Positions 9,099-17,305 of a stretch of 64,000 nt of DNA are shown in pieces. Every line of letters starts with the position of its first letter. The stretch's first letter is position 1. A program made the translations under genes and the position numbers. The DNA is from Bacillaceae bacterium SAS-127. GTDB taxonomy: Bacteria; Bacillota; Bacilli; Bacillales; Domibacillaceae. The notes below the pieces were generated by a model. The model did no database searches. It was given only the letters and a program-made list of their open reading frames with translations, and was not told the origin of the DNA. The DNA lies in assembly GCA_002261155.1 (NCBI GenBank), contig NKXN01000034.1, forward strand, positions 1 through 64,000. Reading direction: 5' to 3'.

Positions 9099-9127
9099 TT
9101 CGACAAAGCCTAAGGAGTGACCTACCT
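9099..9127 (+). repeat. Degenerate copy of the GGAGTGACAGGCACC repeat
   Basis: TTCGACAAA is followed by a variable spacer and AGGAGTGACCTACCT, a worn copy of the repeat seen at about nine other sites in the window. It lies directly before the methyltransferase remnant. Confidence 0.55.
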
Positions 9128-9143
9128 ATTTTCAATAGGAAAC

Positions 9144-9209
9144 AGCTTCCATGACATCGATTCTGTCTATAAATATTTTAATTTTGTCGTGGTGGTTGGG
9201 TGGAAATAA
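9144..9209 (+). pseudogene. 3' remnant of a methyltransferase paralogue
   Basis: Twenty-two codons ending in TAA read SFHDIDSVYKYFNFVVVVGW then K, nearly the same as the C-terminus of the methyltransferase at 1826-2500 (GFRDVDCVYKYFNFVVLIGK then K). The DNA match is high too. The rest of the gene is gone: the 450-base gap between the PHP and SLH genes otherwise contains only AT-rich DNA, a degenerate repeat copy and no credible gene. The remnant lies immediately upstream of the SLH gene promoter region. Confidence 0.8.
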
Positions 9210-9247
9210 AGTGAAGAATTAGTAGTGTATGTTTCCCGAAAATGTTA

Positions 9248-9253
9248 TATAAT
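9248..9253 (+). promoter_or_regulatory. Probable -10 element of the SLH gene
   Basis: A consensus TATAAT lies 34 bases before the ATG at 9287. No good -35 hexamer is seen at the expected spacing, so this is a partial promoter call. Confidence 0.4.
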
Positions 9254-9286
9254 ACGAGCTAGCTATTTTCAGAAAGGGAGTTTTAG

Positions 9287-10870
9287 ATGAAGAGATTTTT
9301 GTTAATGTGTGTTGTCGCTTTATTCACAGTTGGTTTAATCTTTCCTTATTCTAGTCAAGCAGCGACGACCTCTTTTAAAGATGTATCTAGTTTTAAAAAG
9401 GAAATTGAATTTTTAACAGGACAAGAAGTTATTTTCGGTTATCCAGATGGTACGTTTCGTCCGAATGAACCTATTCTTCGGGTGCAAGCTGTGCAAATGC
9501 TGATGCGCGAAATGAAACCAGAGCTTGATCAAGTGCCAGACCCAAATTTTAACGATATCAAGCCGGGGGATCGCGGCTATGAGGATGTAGCGAAAGCAGT
9601 AGCGCTTGGTGTGATTTCTGGAAAAGGAGATAACCGCTTTGATCCTCGTGGAAAATTAACTCGTGCGGAAATGGCGATTATTCTTGTTCGAGCTTACGAG
9701 TTGGATAGTATCTTCCCGAAAGGCTTTTCCGATGTATCGAAATCATCCGTTGCCTATTGGCATATTTCCGCATTAGCAGCGAACAACATTACGGTTGGAT
9801 ATCCTGACGGCACGTTCCGACCAAGCCAAACGATTGATCGCGCCCAGTTCTCAGCCTTTATGGCTAGAGTTATCGAACCGGCTTTTCAACCGGAAAATAC
9901 CGAAGTAGCCGATACGTATTTAGAAGCTTTATTTGATCTATACGCTCTCGACTATGAGATGCATCCGACAGAGCCTGTGATCTATCTTTTAGATGGTAAT
10001 TCAAATGAAGTCGTAGCGTTAAATTACGATACGTATGAAGTCGAATCAGTGGAATTAACGTTACCCGCGGAACACATTGCCTATGCGAACAATAAATTAT
10101 ACGTAACGCAATTAAAAGGCAAGCATAGCCCTTATTGGTCTGACGAAGAACAACAAGGTGCCTTTGCCGTCATTGATGCGACGACGATGAAACAAGAAAA
10201 ACTGATCGATATTGATCTTGATCCATATGATATTCAAGCGGATGAAAATGGCATTGTTTATATTTCACCGGGATCGGGACAAAGTTCGAACTTTGCAAGC
10301 TATGATAGTACAACAGGGAAGCTGCTTAGCTCACGATCGATGTATCACAAGACGTTAATAACAATGCATCCGACTCAACAGCGAATCTATGAAATAACTA
10401 CGGAACTTTCTCCAAGAACGATAAGCGCCTATTCGATCACTGACGGAGTGTTAGGTGAAGAACAATCCTCACCATATCATGGCGACTATGAGCTGAATGA
10501 AGATTTAACGATCTCACCGGATGGAAAATATTTATTTAATAGTACAGGCCATATTTTCCGCTCATCGGCAACAATAAGTGCGGACATGACCTATTTTACG
10601 ACGCTTGATCAACCTTATAAGTCGATTGCTTTTGACGTTGCGAACAGCGAGTTGTATACAGCGAAAGAGGATAAACGCATCACAGCTTACGACTACTCGA
10701 CGATGGAGCCACTTGGCCAACTTCAAACGTACGGAAACGTGAACAAAATGTTCTACGATGAACAAAACAATACGTTACTTATTTTCTCTACGGTGAAAAT
10801 GGGGACATCATCTGTTCCTGTTATGGGAATTGAAAAAGTGTACTTTGACGTAGAGAGTATAGAGGAGTAA
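9287..10870 (+). CDS. SLH domain-containing surface protein with propeller-like C-terminus
   Basis: A 527-residue exported protein. Residues 1-25 are a signal peptide (hydrophobic core then SSQAATTS). Three SLH repeats follow (about 28-200), with FGYPDGTFRPNEPILRVQA, VISGKGDNRFDPRGKLTRAE and VGYPDGTFRPSQTIDRAQ as their cores; SLH repeats bind pyruvylated secondary cell wall polymer. The C-terminal 320 residues repeat phrases such as YLLDGNSNEVVALNYDT, FAVIDATTMKQEKLIDIDL and LTISPDGKYLFNS, typical of a YVTN-like beta-propeller. GGGAG precedes the ATG. It is monocistronic, between its -10 element and a strong terminator. A cell-wall-anchored protein of unknown binding role. Confidence 0.88.
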   Translation: MKRFLLMCVVALFTVGLIFPYSSQAATTSFKDVSSFKKEIEFLTGQEVIFGYPDGTFRPNEPILRVQAVQMLMREMKPELDQVPDPNFNDIKPGDRGYEDVAKAVALGVISGKGDNRFDPRGKLTRAEMAIILVRAYELDSIFPKGFSDVSKSSVAYWHISALAANNITVGYPDGTFRPSQTIDRAQFSAFMARVIEPAFQPENTEVADTYLEALFDLYALDYEMHPTEPVIYLLDGNSNEVVALNYDTYEVESVELTLPAEHIAYANNKLYVTQLKGKHSPYWSDEEQQGAFAVIDATTMKQEKLIDIDLDPYDIQADENGIVYISPGSGQSSNFASYDSTTGKLLSSRSMYHKTLITMHPTQQRIYEITTELSPRTISAYSITDGVLGEEQSSPYHGDYELNEDLTISPDGKYLFNSTGHIFRSSATISADMTYFTTLDQPYKSIAFDVANSELYTAKEDKRITAYDYSTMEPLGQLQTYGNVNKMFYDEQNNTLLIFSTVKMGTSSVPVMGIEKVYFDVESIEE

Positions 10871-10890
10871 AGTAAAACTTCAATCAACAG

Positions 10891-10937
10891 TAAAAGAGTT
10901 ATTTCATAAATCTCGATTTATGAAATAACTCTTTTTG
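10891..10937 (+). terminator. Terminator of the SLH protein gene
   Basis: AAAAGAGTTATTTCATAAA pairs with TTTATGAAATAACTCTTTTT through a very short loop; a long stem with a T run. Confidence 0.9.
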
Positions 10938-11006
10938 TATTCCTCGTATGATTTAATGAACTGAAAGATCACTTGCCAGCACGCACAAAACCCATATATA
11001 CTATGA

Positions 11007-11043
11007 TTCGACAAAAACCGGGGCGTGACAGGCACCTGTCGAA
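11007..11043 (+). repeat. Interspersed repeat, full copy
   Basis: A complete 37-base copy: TTCGACA, a short A-rich and CCGGGG spacer, the GTGACAGGCACC core and TGTCGAA. The two ends are inverted repeats. It lies 3' of the lipoprotein gene on the minus strand, beyond its terminator. Confidence 0.85.
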
Positions 11044-11084
11044 AAAAACCTCTTCGAAGTCAAAAAAGTACTTTGAAGAGGTCT
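11044..11084 (-). terminator. Terminator of the PadR-HAAS-lipoprotein operon
   Basis: Read on the minus strand, ACCTCTTCAAAGT and ACTTCGAAGAGGT form a stem followed by a long T run that enters the adjoining repeat. Confidence 0.8.
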
Positions 11085-11097
11085 CTTTTATTTAAGT

Positions 11098-11703
11098 TTA
11101 TTGGTCTCGCCCAAATGCTTTTGTCTTAATATTTTTCTTATCAAGAAATTCTTCTATTTTTTTCTGTTCTCTTCCATTCACCACATCACTTTTATTCATT
11201 ATTGATTCAATGTTTATTTTTGGAACCTCCCCTTTACTTACGTCATCTGTAAAGTTACTGAGATTTTCATCTAGTTCAGAAAGAATCTCATTGTAAGCTG
11301 TAATGTACTGGCTAATTCTTTCAGACTCTTCTTGATAACCTTCTGGTAATGTATTATTTAAAATATAGTTTGAAAAATTCTCATCATTTTCTTTTGTAAG
11401 CTTGGTAATTTGGGCCAACTTCTCTAATTCATTTTTACTTAATTCCTTTTCTTCATCTATAATCTCTTGAAATGGATAACTAGCATTATCTAATTCTTCA
11501 TGGCTGTCTAGATACGTTTTTATGCTTAATTTTATTTCTTCTTCTTCAATTACACTATCTTGTTTTTCAGAGGTGAAAATTTCACTAGGGATCTCTACAT
11601 TCTGCGTAGAAGGAATTTCATCCTCTGTAACATCAAGGTTTTCTTCCTGCGAACATGCACTTAATATAAACAGAATTAAAAAACTAAAAAATAATTTTCT
11701 CAT
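11098..11703 (-). CDS. Putative lipoprotein, unknown function
   Basis: A 201-residue lipoprotein not recognised beyond its type. [17 protein letters not shown] is the signal peptide with the lipobox cysteine at residue 17. The mature part is highly charged and helical, rich in Glu, Lys and Asn, with no cysteine after the lipid-modified one. It would sit on the outer face of the membrane. The ATG overlaps the stop of the HAAS-domain gene as ATGA, so it is the third gene of the PadR operon and is probably repressed with it. It ends in front of a terminator and a copy of the interspersed repeat. Confidence 0.75.
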   Translation of the reverse strand: MRKLFFSFLILFILSACSQEENLDVTEDEIPSTQNVEIPSEIFTSEKQDSVIEEEEIKLSIKTYLDSHEELDNASYPFQEIIDEEKELSKNELEKLAQITKLTKENDENFSNYILNNTLPEGYQEESERISQYITAYNEILSELDENLSNFTDDVSKGEVPKINIESIMNKSDVVNGREQKKIEEFLDKKNIKTKAFGRDQ

Positions 11704-12269
11704 AATAATTGCTTGCCCCTTGCAAGTGATATGTTCCATCTCAAGTTTTTTATAAATAGCACGAAAGAAAATTTTGCTATATAATACCCTAGAAATGCTA
11801 AAAGAGAACCTATAATAAGCCCTTTTATGGACTCGAAGATTTCTTCACTTCCAATTGTACTAAATCCATTAACAAATCCCATTACAATTAAAATTAATGG
11901 AGATAGAATCATGATAGGGACCCCAATGATATACGCTATTATAAACGGTGTGAGTATTAGTAGCATAAATAAACTCACTATAATAATAATACAATTCATT
12001 ACACTTAATCCCATAATTGAAAACAATGCTGTAAACATATTTCTAACACTTTTTTTCTGTTCAACCTTATTAATAGCATAAACAGCGCTTAATTCTTTAG
12101 CTATTTGTTTAGGTGAACCAAGGGCTTCTACAACCTGACTTTCTGTTTTTCCTTCCCCTACACCAACCATAAAATATTCCTCATAATCTTGTAAGATGTC
12201 CTCTTTTTCATTTTTGGGTAGCTTCCGTAAATATTTTTTTAAAATTAACAAAAATTGTTTTTTACTCAT
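11700..12269 (-). CDS. DUF1700/HAAS domain membrane protein
   Basis: A 189-residue protein. The N-terminal 70 residues ([41 protein letters not shown]) are the HAAS signalling domain that is commonly encoded next to PadR regulators. Four or so membrane segments follow (about 80-175). HAAS proteins are thought to be regulated by or to work with PadR-type repressors in envelope stress. It overlaps the PadR gene upstream and the lipoprotein gene downstream by 4 bases each, so the three form one translationally coupled operon. Confidence 0.85.
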   Translation of the reverse strand: MSKKQFLLILKKYLRKLPKNEKEDILQDYEEYFMVGVGEGKTESQVVEALGSPKQIAKELSAVYAINKVEQKKSVRNMFTALFSIMGLSVMNCIIIIVSLFMLLILTPFIIAYIIGVPIMILSPLILIVMGFVNGFSTIGSEEIFESIKGLIIGSLLAFLGYYIAKFSFVLFIKNLRWNISLARGKQLL

Positions 12270-12586
12270 GGGAGATCCGCCTCCTTAATTAATTGATTTA
12301 CTCCCTCAGAGAATTCCTTCCACTCGTCCACTAAGTGATGTAAGTATGCACGCCCTTTATCAGTAAGCCGATAATATTTTCTTGAAGGGCCTTCACTAGA
12401 TTCTTGTAAATATGTTGTAAAATACTCTTCCTTTGTTAATCTTCTTAATAACGGATAGACAGAACCTTCCGATATTTCAATTTGGTCAGAAATCCTCTGG
12501 ACGAGTTCATATCCATATCGATCCTTCTTATCAAGTAGTACAAGCACGCATAGTTCTAGAACTCCTTTTTTAAATTGTACATTCAA
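12266..12586 (-). CDS. PadR family transcriptional regulator
   Basis: A 106-residue winged helix-turn-helix repressor. The sequence [20 protein letters not shown] then [28 protein letters not shown] and [13 protein letters not shown] is the classical PadR pattern. TTG 12586 is chosen because AGGGTGAG lies 6 bases upstream and because it gives the usual family length; the open frame continues to 12640 but has no ribosome site. Two palindromes just upstream, at 12626-12645 and 12702-12722, are good operator candidates, so the operon is probably self-repressed. Confidence 0.9.
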   Translation of the reverse strand: MNVQFKKGVLELCVLVLLDKKDRYGYELVQRISDQIEISEGSVYPLLRRLTKEEYFTTYLQESSEGPSRKYYRLTDKGRAYLHHLVDEWKEFSEGVNQLIKEADLP

Positions 12587-12625
12587 TGAATACTCACCCT
12601 GTCTCTTGATTGTTATATATAATTT

Positions 12626-12645
12626 AATATAAGGTACCATATATT
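12626..12645. promoter_or_regulatory. Candidate PadR operator 1
   Basis: AATATAAGGTACCATATATT is a near-perfect 20-base palindrome (arms AATATA/TATATT around GGTACC), 40 bases before the PadR start. Related GTAC motifs recur at 12650-12655 and 12695-12699. Confidence 0.6.
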
Positions 12646-12701
12646 AAACAGTACCTGTCTATAAATTAAAGTAGATAGTTATATTATAGTAACATGTACT
12701 G

Positions 12702-12722
12702 TATATTGCAAGGTACAATATA
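12702..12722. promoter_or_regulatory. Candidate PadR operator 2
   Basis: TATATTG and CAATATA are inverted arms around CAAGGTA. The site shares the GGTAC and TATATT elements of operator 1 and lies in the same AT-rich promoter region, so two-site repression is plausible. Confidence 0.5.
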
Positions 12723-12746
12723 TAACCATACTACTTGAAAAGTGTA

Positions 12747-12770
12747 ATCGAGGAGTAGGTACCTGTCGAA
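12747..12770 (+). repeat. Partial copy of interspersed repeat
   Basis: ATCGAGGAG then TAGGTACCTGTCGAA: the left end and part of the core are missing, but the right end TGTCGAA is intact. It lies between the PadR promoter and the DUF4184 gene. Confidence 0.6.
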
Positions 12771-12784
12771 AGGAGAGGACTTTT

Positions 12785-13516
12785 TTGCCGCTTACGTTTG
12801 CTCATCCAGCTGCTGTTTTGCCTTTTCCGAGGAGAAGCAGGTCGTTTGATTTTAGTGCGTTAGTGCTTGGGAGTATGGCGCCGGATTTTGAGTATTTTCT
12901 TAGAGGGGAGCCTTATGGGGTGATTGGTCATACGTTGGCCGGGTTCTTTTATTTCAACCTTCCTTTAGTGATCCTCTTTTATATCATTTATCATCAACTC
13001 ATTCGAGAGCCGTTGCATCAGCATTTGCCGTCCTTTTTACAAGAGGCGCCGATTGATTACTCTTTTTCTAGTAAATTGCAAAAAAGCTTCGTCATCATAT
13101 ATTCAGCTTTACTTGGCATGCTCACCCATGTCGTGTGGGATTCTTTCACCCACGTCACCGGCTATATGATCGAGCGAATACCAGCACTTACTCATTCCTT
13201 CCATCTATTTGGACTAGCCATCCCAACATTTAAAATTTTGCAGCATGGAAGCACCTTGTTTGGACTTGGCATTATTTTTCTCTATATAATGTATCGAGCG
13301 ATGTTTCTTTATCCTCAAACAAACATCACCACAAGTCGCAAACAGAAGCTTTATTATTGGTTAGCTATTATAGGTACTGGCGGCTTCATCATGGTGTTAT
13401 GGTACACTATTTTCTATGAATCAGTTTTCAATTACGGTACAACCGTTGTGAGATTGTTTGACTCGATGATTTTGAGTTTGTTGATCGTATCAATTTTATT
13501 CAAAAAACAGAGGTGA
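12785..13516 (+). CDS. DUF4184 family membrane protein
   Basis: A 243-residue membrane protein starting MPLTFAHPAAVLPFPRRSR, the hallmark start of DUF4184 proteins, with SALVLGSMAPDFEYFLRG close behind as LVLGSMAPDFEYF. About six membrane segments follow. The His and Asp in THVVWDSFTHVTGY are a conserved pair in the family and resemble those of membrane metal-dependent hydrolases, though no activity is established here. The start is TTG with AGGAGAGG 6 bases upstream. It runs into the hydrolase gene at 13606. Confidence 0.82.
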   Translation: MPLTFAHPAAVLPFPRRSRSFDFSALVLGSMAPDFEYFLRGEPYGVIGHTLAGFFYFNLPLVILFYIIYHQLIREPLHQHLPSFLQEAPIDYSFSSKLQKSFVIIYSALLGMLTHVVWDSFTHVTGYMIERIPALTHSFHLFGLAIPTFKILQHGSTLFGLGIIFLYIMYRAMFLYPQTNITTSRKQKLYYWLAIIGTGGFIMVLWYTIFYESVFNYGTTVVRLFDSMILSLLIVSILFKKQR

Positions 13517-13605
13517 TGGAGAATGCTAGAGCGTTCGATGGAAAATATCTGGGTAGAAAAAGACGGAAAGGGAGTGATACAAAAAACAAGAAAAGGATGA
13601 TAAAT

Positions 13606-14451
13606 ATGAACGAATATAAACAAATGATGAGCGATGGATTTGAATTGAACTATTGTATTATAGGAAAAGGTAAGCCGGTATTGGTCGTTGGCAGCAGCAT
13701 CTACTACCCACGCTTATTCTCAGAACAATTGTATCAACATTTCCAATTCATCTTCATGGACCATAGAGGATTTGTCCGACCCCCGAGAACATTAGGGCGT
13801 GAAGATTATCAATTAGATCAAATTTTAACCGATATTGAAAAGCTACGAGCAACATTACAACTTGAGGACATCGTCATTTTAGGCCACTCTGGTCACTCTT
13901 TTATGGCGCTAGAATATGCGAAAAAATATCCAGACCATGTCGATAAAATTGTGCTGTTAAATTCAGCTCCTTCCAATAGTATGGAAAGACAACAAGGAAG
14001 TCAGTCCTGCTTTGAGCAAGAAGCCGAGCCTGAAAGAAAGGCCGAACTACATGGAAATATCGCCCTGTTACAAAGTGACATTGAAAAAGACCCTGAGCGA
14101 AGATTTGTTCATATGTGCCTTCGAATGGGCGCGATGAGTTTTTATGATTACCAGTTCGACGCTTCCGACACATGGGATGGTGTTTATACGAATATGGAGA
14201 TCATTGACTACCTATGGGGCGAGGCGTTTGCTACACTAGATATCACTAATGGATTGAACGAACTGAACAAACCAATTTTGTTAGGCTTGGGCAAATATGA
14301 TTACTTAGTGGCTCCCACAACTCTTTGGGACCCGATTGTTGCGAAATACCCTGCGATTCAAAAAGTCATTTTTGAACGAAGCGGTCACAATCCGATGTTG
14401 GAAGAAGAGCAATACTTTAATGAGATTTTGACAAATTTTATTAAACAGTAA
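13606..14451 (+). CDS. Alpha/beta hydrolase
   Basis: A 281-residue alpha/beta hydrolase. The nucleophile elbow is GHSGHS (serine about residue 95) and the final catalytic His is in ERSGHNPMLEE; the oxyanion-hole region is VVGSSIYYP followed by FMDHRGFVRPP. The acid is probably the Asp in LGLGKYDYLVAP. Relatives include proline iminopeptidase-like and lactone hydrolases, so the substrate stays open. The frame is open from 13513, but ATG 13606 has AAGGA at a proper distance and begins the conserved part. It lies 90 bases after the DUF4184 gene and may be co-transcribed with it. Confidence 0.85.
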   Translation: MNEYKQMMSDGFELNYCIIGKGKPVLVVGSSIYYPRLFSEQLYQHFQFIFMDHRGFVRPPRTLGREDYQLDQILTDIEKLRATLQLEDIVILGHSGHSFMALEYAKKYPDHVDKIVLLNSAPSNSMERQQGSQSCFEQEAEPERKAELHGNIALLQSDIEKDPERRFVHMCLRMGAMSFYDYQFDASDTWDGVYTNMEIIDYLWGEAFATLDITNGLNELNKPILLGLGKYDYLVAPTTLWDPIVAKYPAIQKVIFERSGHNPMLEEEQYFNEILTNFIKQ

Positions 14452-14454
14452 CTA

Positions 14455-14500
14455 TCGAAAAAAGCCTTTCCTTGATTTTACCGGGCGAGGCTTTTTTCGA
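14455..14500. terminator. Terminator after the hydrolase gene
   Basis: TCGAAAAAAGCC pairs with GGCTTTTTTCGA. The stem runs into the interspersed repeat at 14496 and probably serves both converging genes. Confidence 0.8.
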
Positions 14501-14532
14501 CAAAAACCGGGGAGTGACAGGCACCTAGCGAA
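14496..14532 (+). repeat. Interspersed repeat copy
   Basis: TTCGACAAAAACCGGGG, GTGACAGGCACCT then AGCGAA. Its right end overlaps the last codons and TAG stop of the ycgQ-like gene. Confidence 0.85.
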
Positions 14533-15358
14533 TCACCGTCAACACCGGAAATACATATGGCTCAGCCGGTTCCGGAATCTCTTTCCATGACACATCCTTC
14601 ACCAGTGGTATACTTGCTCCATTGTAGGAGGTAGTTGCAAGTGTCCCTTCGATTTCTAGCCATGTATCTTGCGGAATAGTAGCCGCTTCCTCGATCTCCG
14701 TTAAAAAGCCAATCGTCGTGGCATCAGCGACACAATGCGTAATTAAAAAGCGAGCTAGCACAAGCTGGTTGCTTTCGAAATCTCCCTCTTTAAATGCAAA
14801 GCCTGTCATCTTAATTTTCTTTCCAGTGTATTGATTCGGTCCGACACTGATTTCTCCGTAATAAGGCTCAAATACATCATTAGTCAATGTAATGACTTCC
14901 TCGTGATCAAGAGCATTCATCTTTTGATTGTATTCTTGATCACTCATTTCGTTCGGATTAACTAATGGTTCCTGCTCCTCGAAATCGCTTTTCGATGGAA
15001 GCGGAGTGGTTCCTTTTTTAACAGCAATCGATGCATTCAATGTTGTCGCCGGCAATAAAAACCCCGTCACTAACGGAAAGATTAAAATAGAGTAAGAGAT
15101 GATTTTTTTCATCCTAGAGTCGGAATCACCATGATCGTGATCGCAACCATGATGGCTGCAAGAAGCCTTTTTCATCCAAAGACGTGTTAATTGCACGATA
15201 AACAAAAATAGAAAGAGCCCGGCTGCTAGTTGACTTAATAGCTCGTACTTCGGATTAATGTACTGTGAAATCTCTCCACGATAATGTAACTGCCACAAAA
15301 ACAAGGCGAATGCGAATAGAATCAACGCGCGAAACGCTTGCTGTGATTGAAACTTCAT
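14525..15358 (-). CDS. TIGR03943/YcgQ-like membrane protein (DUF1980)
   Basis: A 277-residue protein that pairs with the YcgR-like permease encoded just upstream. The N-terminal part has about three membrane segments, with a histidine-rich cytoplasmic loop CSHHGCDHDHGDSDS at about residues 67-81 that looks like a metal-binding stretch. The C-terminal half (about 130-277) is an exported OB-like domain with NQYTGKKIKMTGFAFKEGDF and VLARFLITHCVADAT, typical for the family. Start: GGGGGAAGAG before ATG. Ten bases separate it from the permease gene. Function is unproved; the His-rich loop suggests metal ions. Confidence 0.82.
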   Translation of the reverse strand: MKFQSQQAFRALILFAFALFLWQLHYRGEISQYINPKYELLSQLAAGLFLFLFIVQLTRLWMKKASCSHHGCDHDHGDSDSRMKKIISYSILIFPLVTGFLLPATTLNASIAVKKGTTPLPSKSDFEEQEPLVNPNEMSDQEYNQKMNALDHEEVITLTNDVFEPYYGEISVGPNQYTGKKIKMTGFAFKEGDFESNQLVLARFLITHCVADATTIGFLTEIEEAATIPQDTWLEIEGTLATTSYNGASIPLVKDVSWKEIPEPAEPYVFPVLTVIR

Positions 15359-15368
15359 CTCTTCCCCC

Positions 15369-16346
15369 CTAGCTCAAAACTTGAATACATCCCCAAACAA
15401 TAAACGTAATCATTACGATTAAAACAGCAACAAATCTCACTTTAAACACACTTAGCAGCATGAACGTATTTTTTAAATCAATCATCGGTCCATAAATTAA
15501 AAAGGCCAAGATCGATGTGGTTGGAAAGACATGACGGAAAGAAGCTCCGATGAACGCATCGGCTTCAGAGCATAGAGATAAAAAGTACGCCAGCCCCATC
15601 ATCGTCAACACCCCGTCTCCCACCTGCAAAATCGATTGCATCGAGACATACGTTTGCACGAAAGCGGCTAAAAAAGCGCCGATAATTAAATACTTGCCCA
15701 TATCAAAAAACTCATCAATCGAGTGCTTACACATACCGAGGAGCTGTTGCGGAAAAGACAGCTTCTGTTTCGATGGTAAAGCCGCAACGTGCTCATCTTT
15801 CAACTGATTCCCTTTAAAAATAAAACTCACAAGCAAGGCAATCAAGAAAGCGGCAACAAATCCCATACCCATACGCAAACCCGCTATCCCCCAATCGTTT
15901 CCAAAGGCCATATACGTTGAGAAAATGACAATCGGATTAATTAGCGGACCCGTTAACAAAAATCCCACGCCCGCGTAAATCGGCACGCCTTTGGCCACTA
16001 ATCGGCGAACGATCGGAACAATGCCACATTCGCAAGCTGGAAAACAAGCACCGACGACGCAACTCATCAACACAGCCAAGAATTTGTTTTTTGGTATCCA
16101 CTTCTCGAGCTGTTCCACTTGGATAAAAATTTGGATAAACCCTGCAATTAGCACGCCGATCAAAACAAAAGGAACCGCTTCAATCAGAATACTTAAAAAG
16201 ATCGTATTCATCTGTAGCATGGAAGTAGGCAACATCCAAGTCACCGCTTGTCCTTCCATCAACCGTTGAAAAGTTAAATAAACAGCCATTACCATCACCA
16301 TAAAAGCAAACACTTCAATAAAATGGATTCGTATCCAACGACTCAT
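15369..16346 (-). CDS. YcgR/YraQ-like permease (DUF318)
   Basis: A 325-residue membrane protein with about eight segments. The conserved core ACFPACECGIVPIVRRL (about residues 96-112) with its cysteines, followed by GVGFLLTGPLINPIVIFS, identifies the DUF318 permease family, which includes two-gene partners of DUF1980 proteins. A cytoplasmic loop lies between the two halves (about 170-210). The second half repeats the theme with SLCSEADAFIGASFRH and LIYGPMIDLKN. AGGAAGGAG precedes the ATG. The protein is a likely transporter for a metal or small solute; the substrate is not established. Confidence 0.82.
   Translation of the reverse strand: MSRWIRIHFIEVFAFMVMVMAVYLTFQRLMEGQAVTWMLPTSMLQMNTIFLSILIEAVPFVLIGVLIAGFIQIFIQVEQLEKWIPKNKFLAVLMSCVVGACFPACECGIVPIVRRLVAKGVPIYAGVGFLLTGPLINPIVIFSTYMAFGNDWGIAGLRMGMGFVAAFLIALLVSFIFKGNQLKDEHVAALPSKQKLSFPQQLLGMCKHSIDEFFDMGKYLIIGAFLAAFVQTYVSMQSILQVGDGVLTMMGLAYFLSLCSEADAFIGASFRHVFPTTSILAFLIYGPMIDLKNTFMLLSVFKVRFVAVLIVMITFIVWGCIQVLS
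15404..15418. promoter_or_regulatory. Zur-box-like palindrome inside the ycgR-like gene
   Basis: ACGTAATCATTACGA matches the Bacillus Zur core CGTAATnATTACG perfectly. It lies in the 3' end of the permease coding sequence, about 46 bases before the ycgQ-like start. It could be an internal operator for the second gene or a chance product of coding sequence. Confidence 0.4.
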
Positions 16347-16411
16347 ACTTACTCCTTCCTAAACAAAATTTTTCACCTAAACTAGTATATGCAGAAAAAG
16401 AAAAATAGAAT

Positions 16412-16454
16412 AAAAAACCGTCCAGCATCATCACATCATGCTGGACGGTTTTTC
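16412..16454. terminator. Terminator
   Basis: AAACCGTCCAGCAT pairs with ATGCTGGACGGTTTTT. It ends transcription of the zinc-ribbon gene on the minus strand. Confidence 0.85.
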
Positions 16455-16483
16455 GACAAATCTCGAGGAGTGACAGGCACCTA
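16452..16483 (+). repeat. Interspersed repeat copy, right end lost
   Basis: TTCGACAAATCTCGAGGAG and TGACAGGCACCTACC. It abuts the stop codon of the minus-strand gene that ends at 16485. Confidence 0.8.
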
Positions 16484-16484
16484 C

Positions 16485-17231
16485 CTACCCCCGTACCGCA
16501 ATATAAATATCGACCTGTGCTTCTTCAGGGTTCGCACATCTTTCGTCGTATACTTCAAAATCACCTGTGTAGGTTCTTTCAACTTCAGAGTTGGCGAACC
16601 AAGCCCAAATATGTTGCCACGCTTTGATGACCACCTCAACCATTGGACCTTTTTCAGAAGTGAACACCATATATTTGGCTGCTGGAATAGTCTTCACACT
16701 CAGCCCCTCGGGTATAGCGCCATTTGACGACACTTCCATTCCAATTGTCAGTGAATACTCTCCATTCACACCCGTTTCATAGTCCGAATACAAGCCGTAT
16801 GTAGCGGTTGGCTTCACTAGATTCGCCGTTTGTTCAGGTACCTTTTGTTCATAAAACGCCGACCATAAAGACGGAATCTTCCCTTCAGATGTCATTTCAT
16901 CCGCATTACACGTACGAGCTGTTAATCCCAGCACTTGGAAAGCTTCTTTCTCAACAATCACATATTCAATCGTTTCCCCCTTTTTCCATCGCTTTAAGCT
17001 CGGTAAAAAAGAAGTTAACATTTGACGAGCTTGCTCTTCTTCCATGCCATCTTCTTTTAAATGAGGCACACAGACTTCAATCATTTCTTCCATCGTTAAA
17101 TCCGGTTGCTTAAATTCCCCAGCTTCATAACAATATGTACAGTAGTCTTTACTTAATTGTCCCTCTTTTTCTGTCCCAACTAACGATTGGTCGTTTAATG
17201 GCATACCACAACTTTGACAATGATTATTCAT
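16485..17231 (-). CDS. Zinc-ribbon plus GyrI-like effector-binding protein
   Basis: A 248-residue two-part protein. Residues 1-80 hold a putative zinc ribbon (CQSCGMPL then YCTYCYEAG, four cysteines) and a helical segment EEMIEVCVPHLKEDGM. From about residue 88 the GyrI-like/AraC effector-binding fold appears (VIVEKEAFQVLGLTART, IPSLWSAFYEQ, GLYSDYE, TIPAAKYMVFTSEKGPMVEV). No DNA-binding helix-turn-helix is visible. Such proteins bind small molecules and may act as sensors or sponges. GAAAGGTGGAG precedes the ATG. The WYL-domain regulator gene lies directly upstream on the same strand, past a terminator. Confidence 0.8.
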   Translation of the reverse strand: MNNHCQSCGMPLNDQSLVGTEKEGQLSKDYCTYCYEAGEFKQPDLTMEEMIEVCVPHLKEDGMEEEQARQMLTSFLPSLKRWKKGETIEYVIVEKEAFQVLGLTARTCNADEMTSEGKIPSLWSAFYEQKVPEQTANLVKPTATYGLYSDYETGVNGEYSLTIGMEVSSNGAIPEGLSVKTIPAAKYMVFTSEKGPMVEVVIKAWQHIWAWFANSEVERTYTGDFEVYDERCANPEEAQVDIYIAVRG

Positions 17232-17305
17232 TTTTCATTCTCCACCTTTCTATCATTTGTCCTTACTATAGCAAGGCAAACTTGACAACAGTCTGTCATA
17301 AACAA

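Noticed and set aside
8917-9135. 72-codon minus-strand frame, hydrophobic
   Set aside because: AT-rich DNA with no ribosome site and overlap with a degenerate repeat; not a convincing gene.
16389-16782. Plus-strand frames across the zinc-ribbon gene end
   Set aside because: They are opposite-strand shadows of the gene at 16485-17231 and its terminator.
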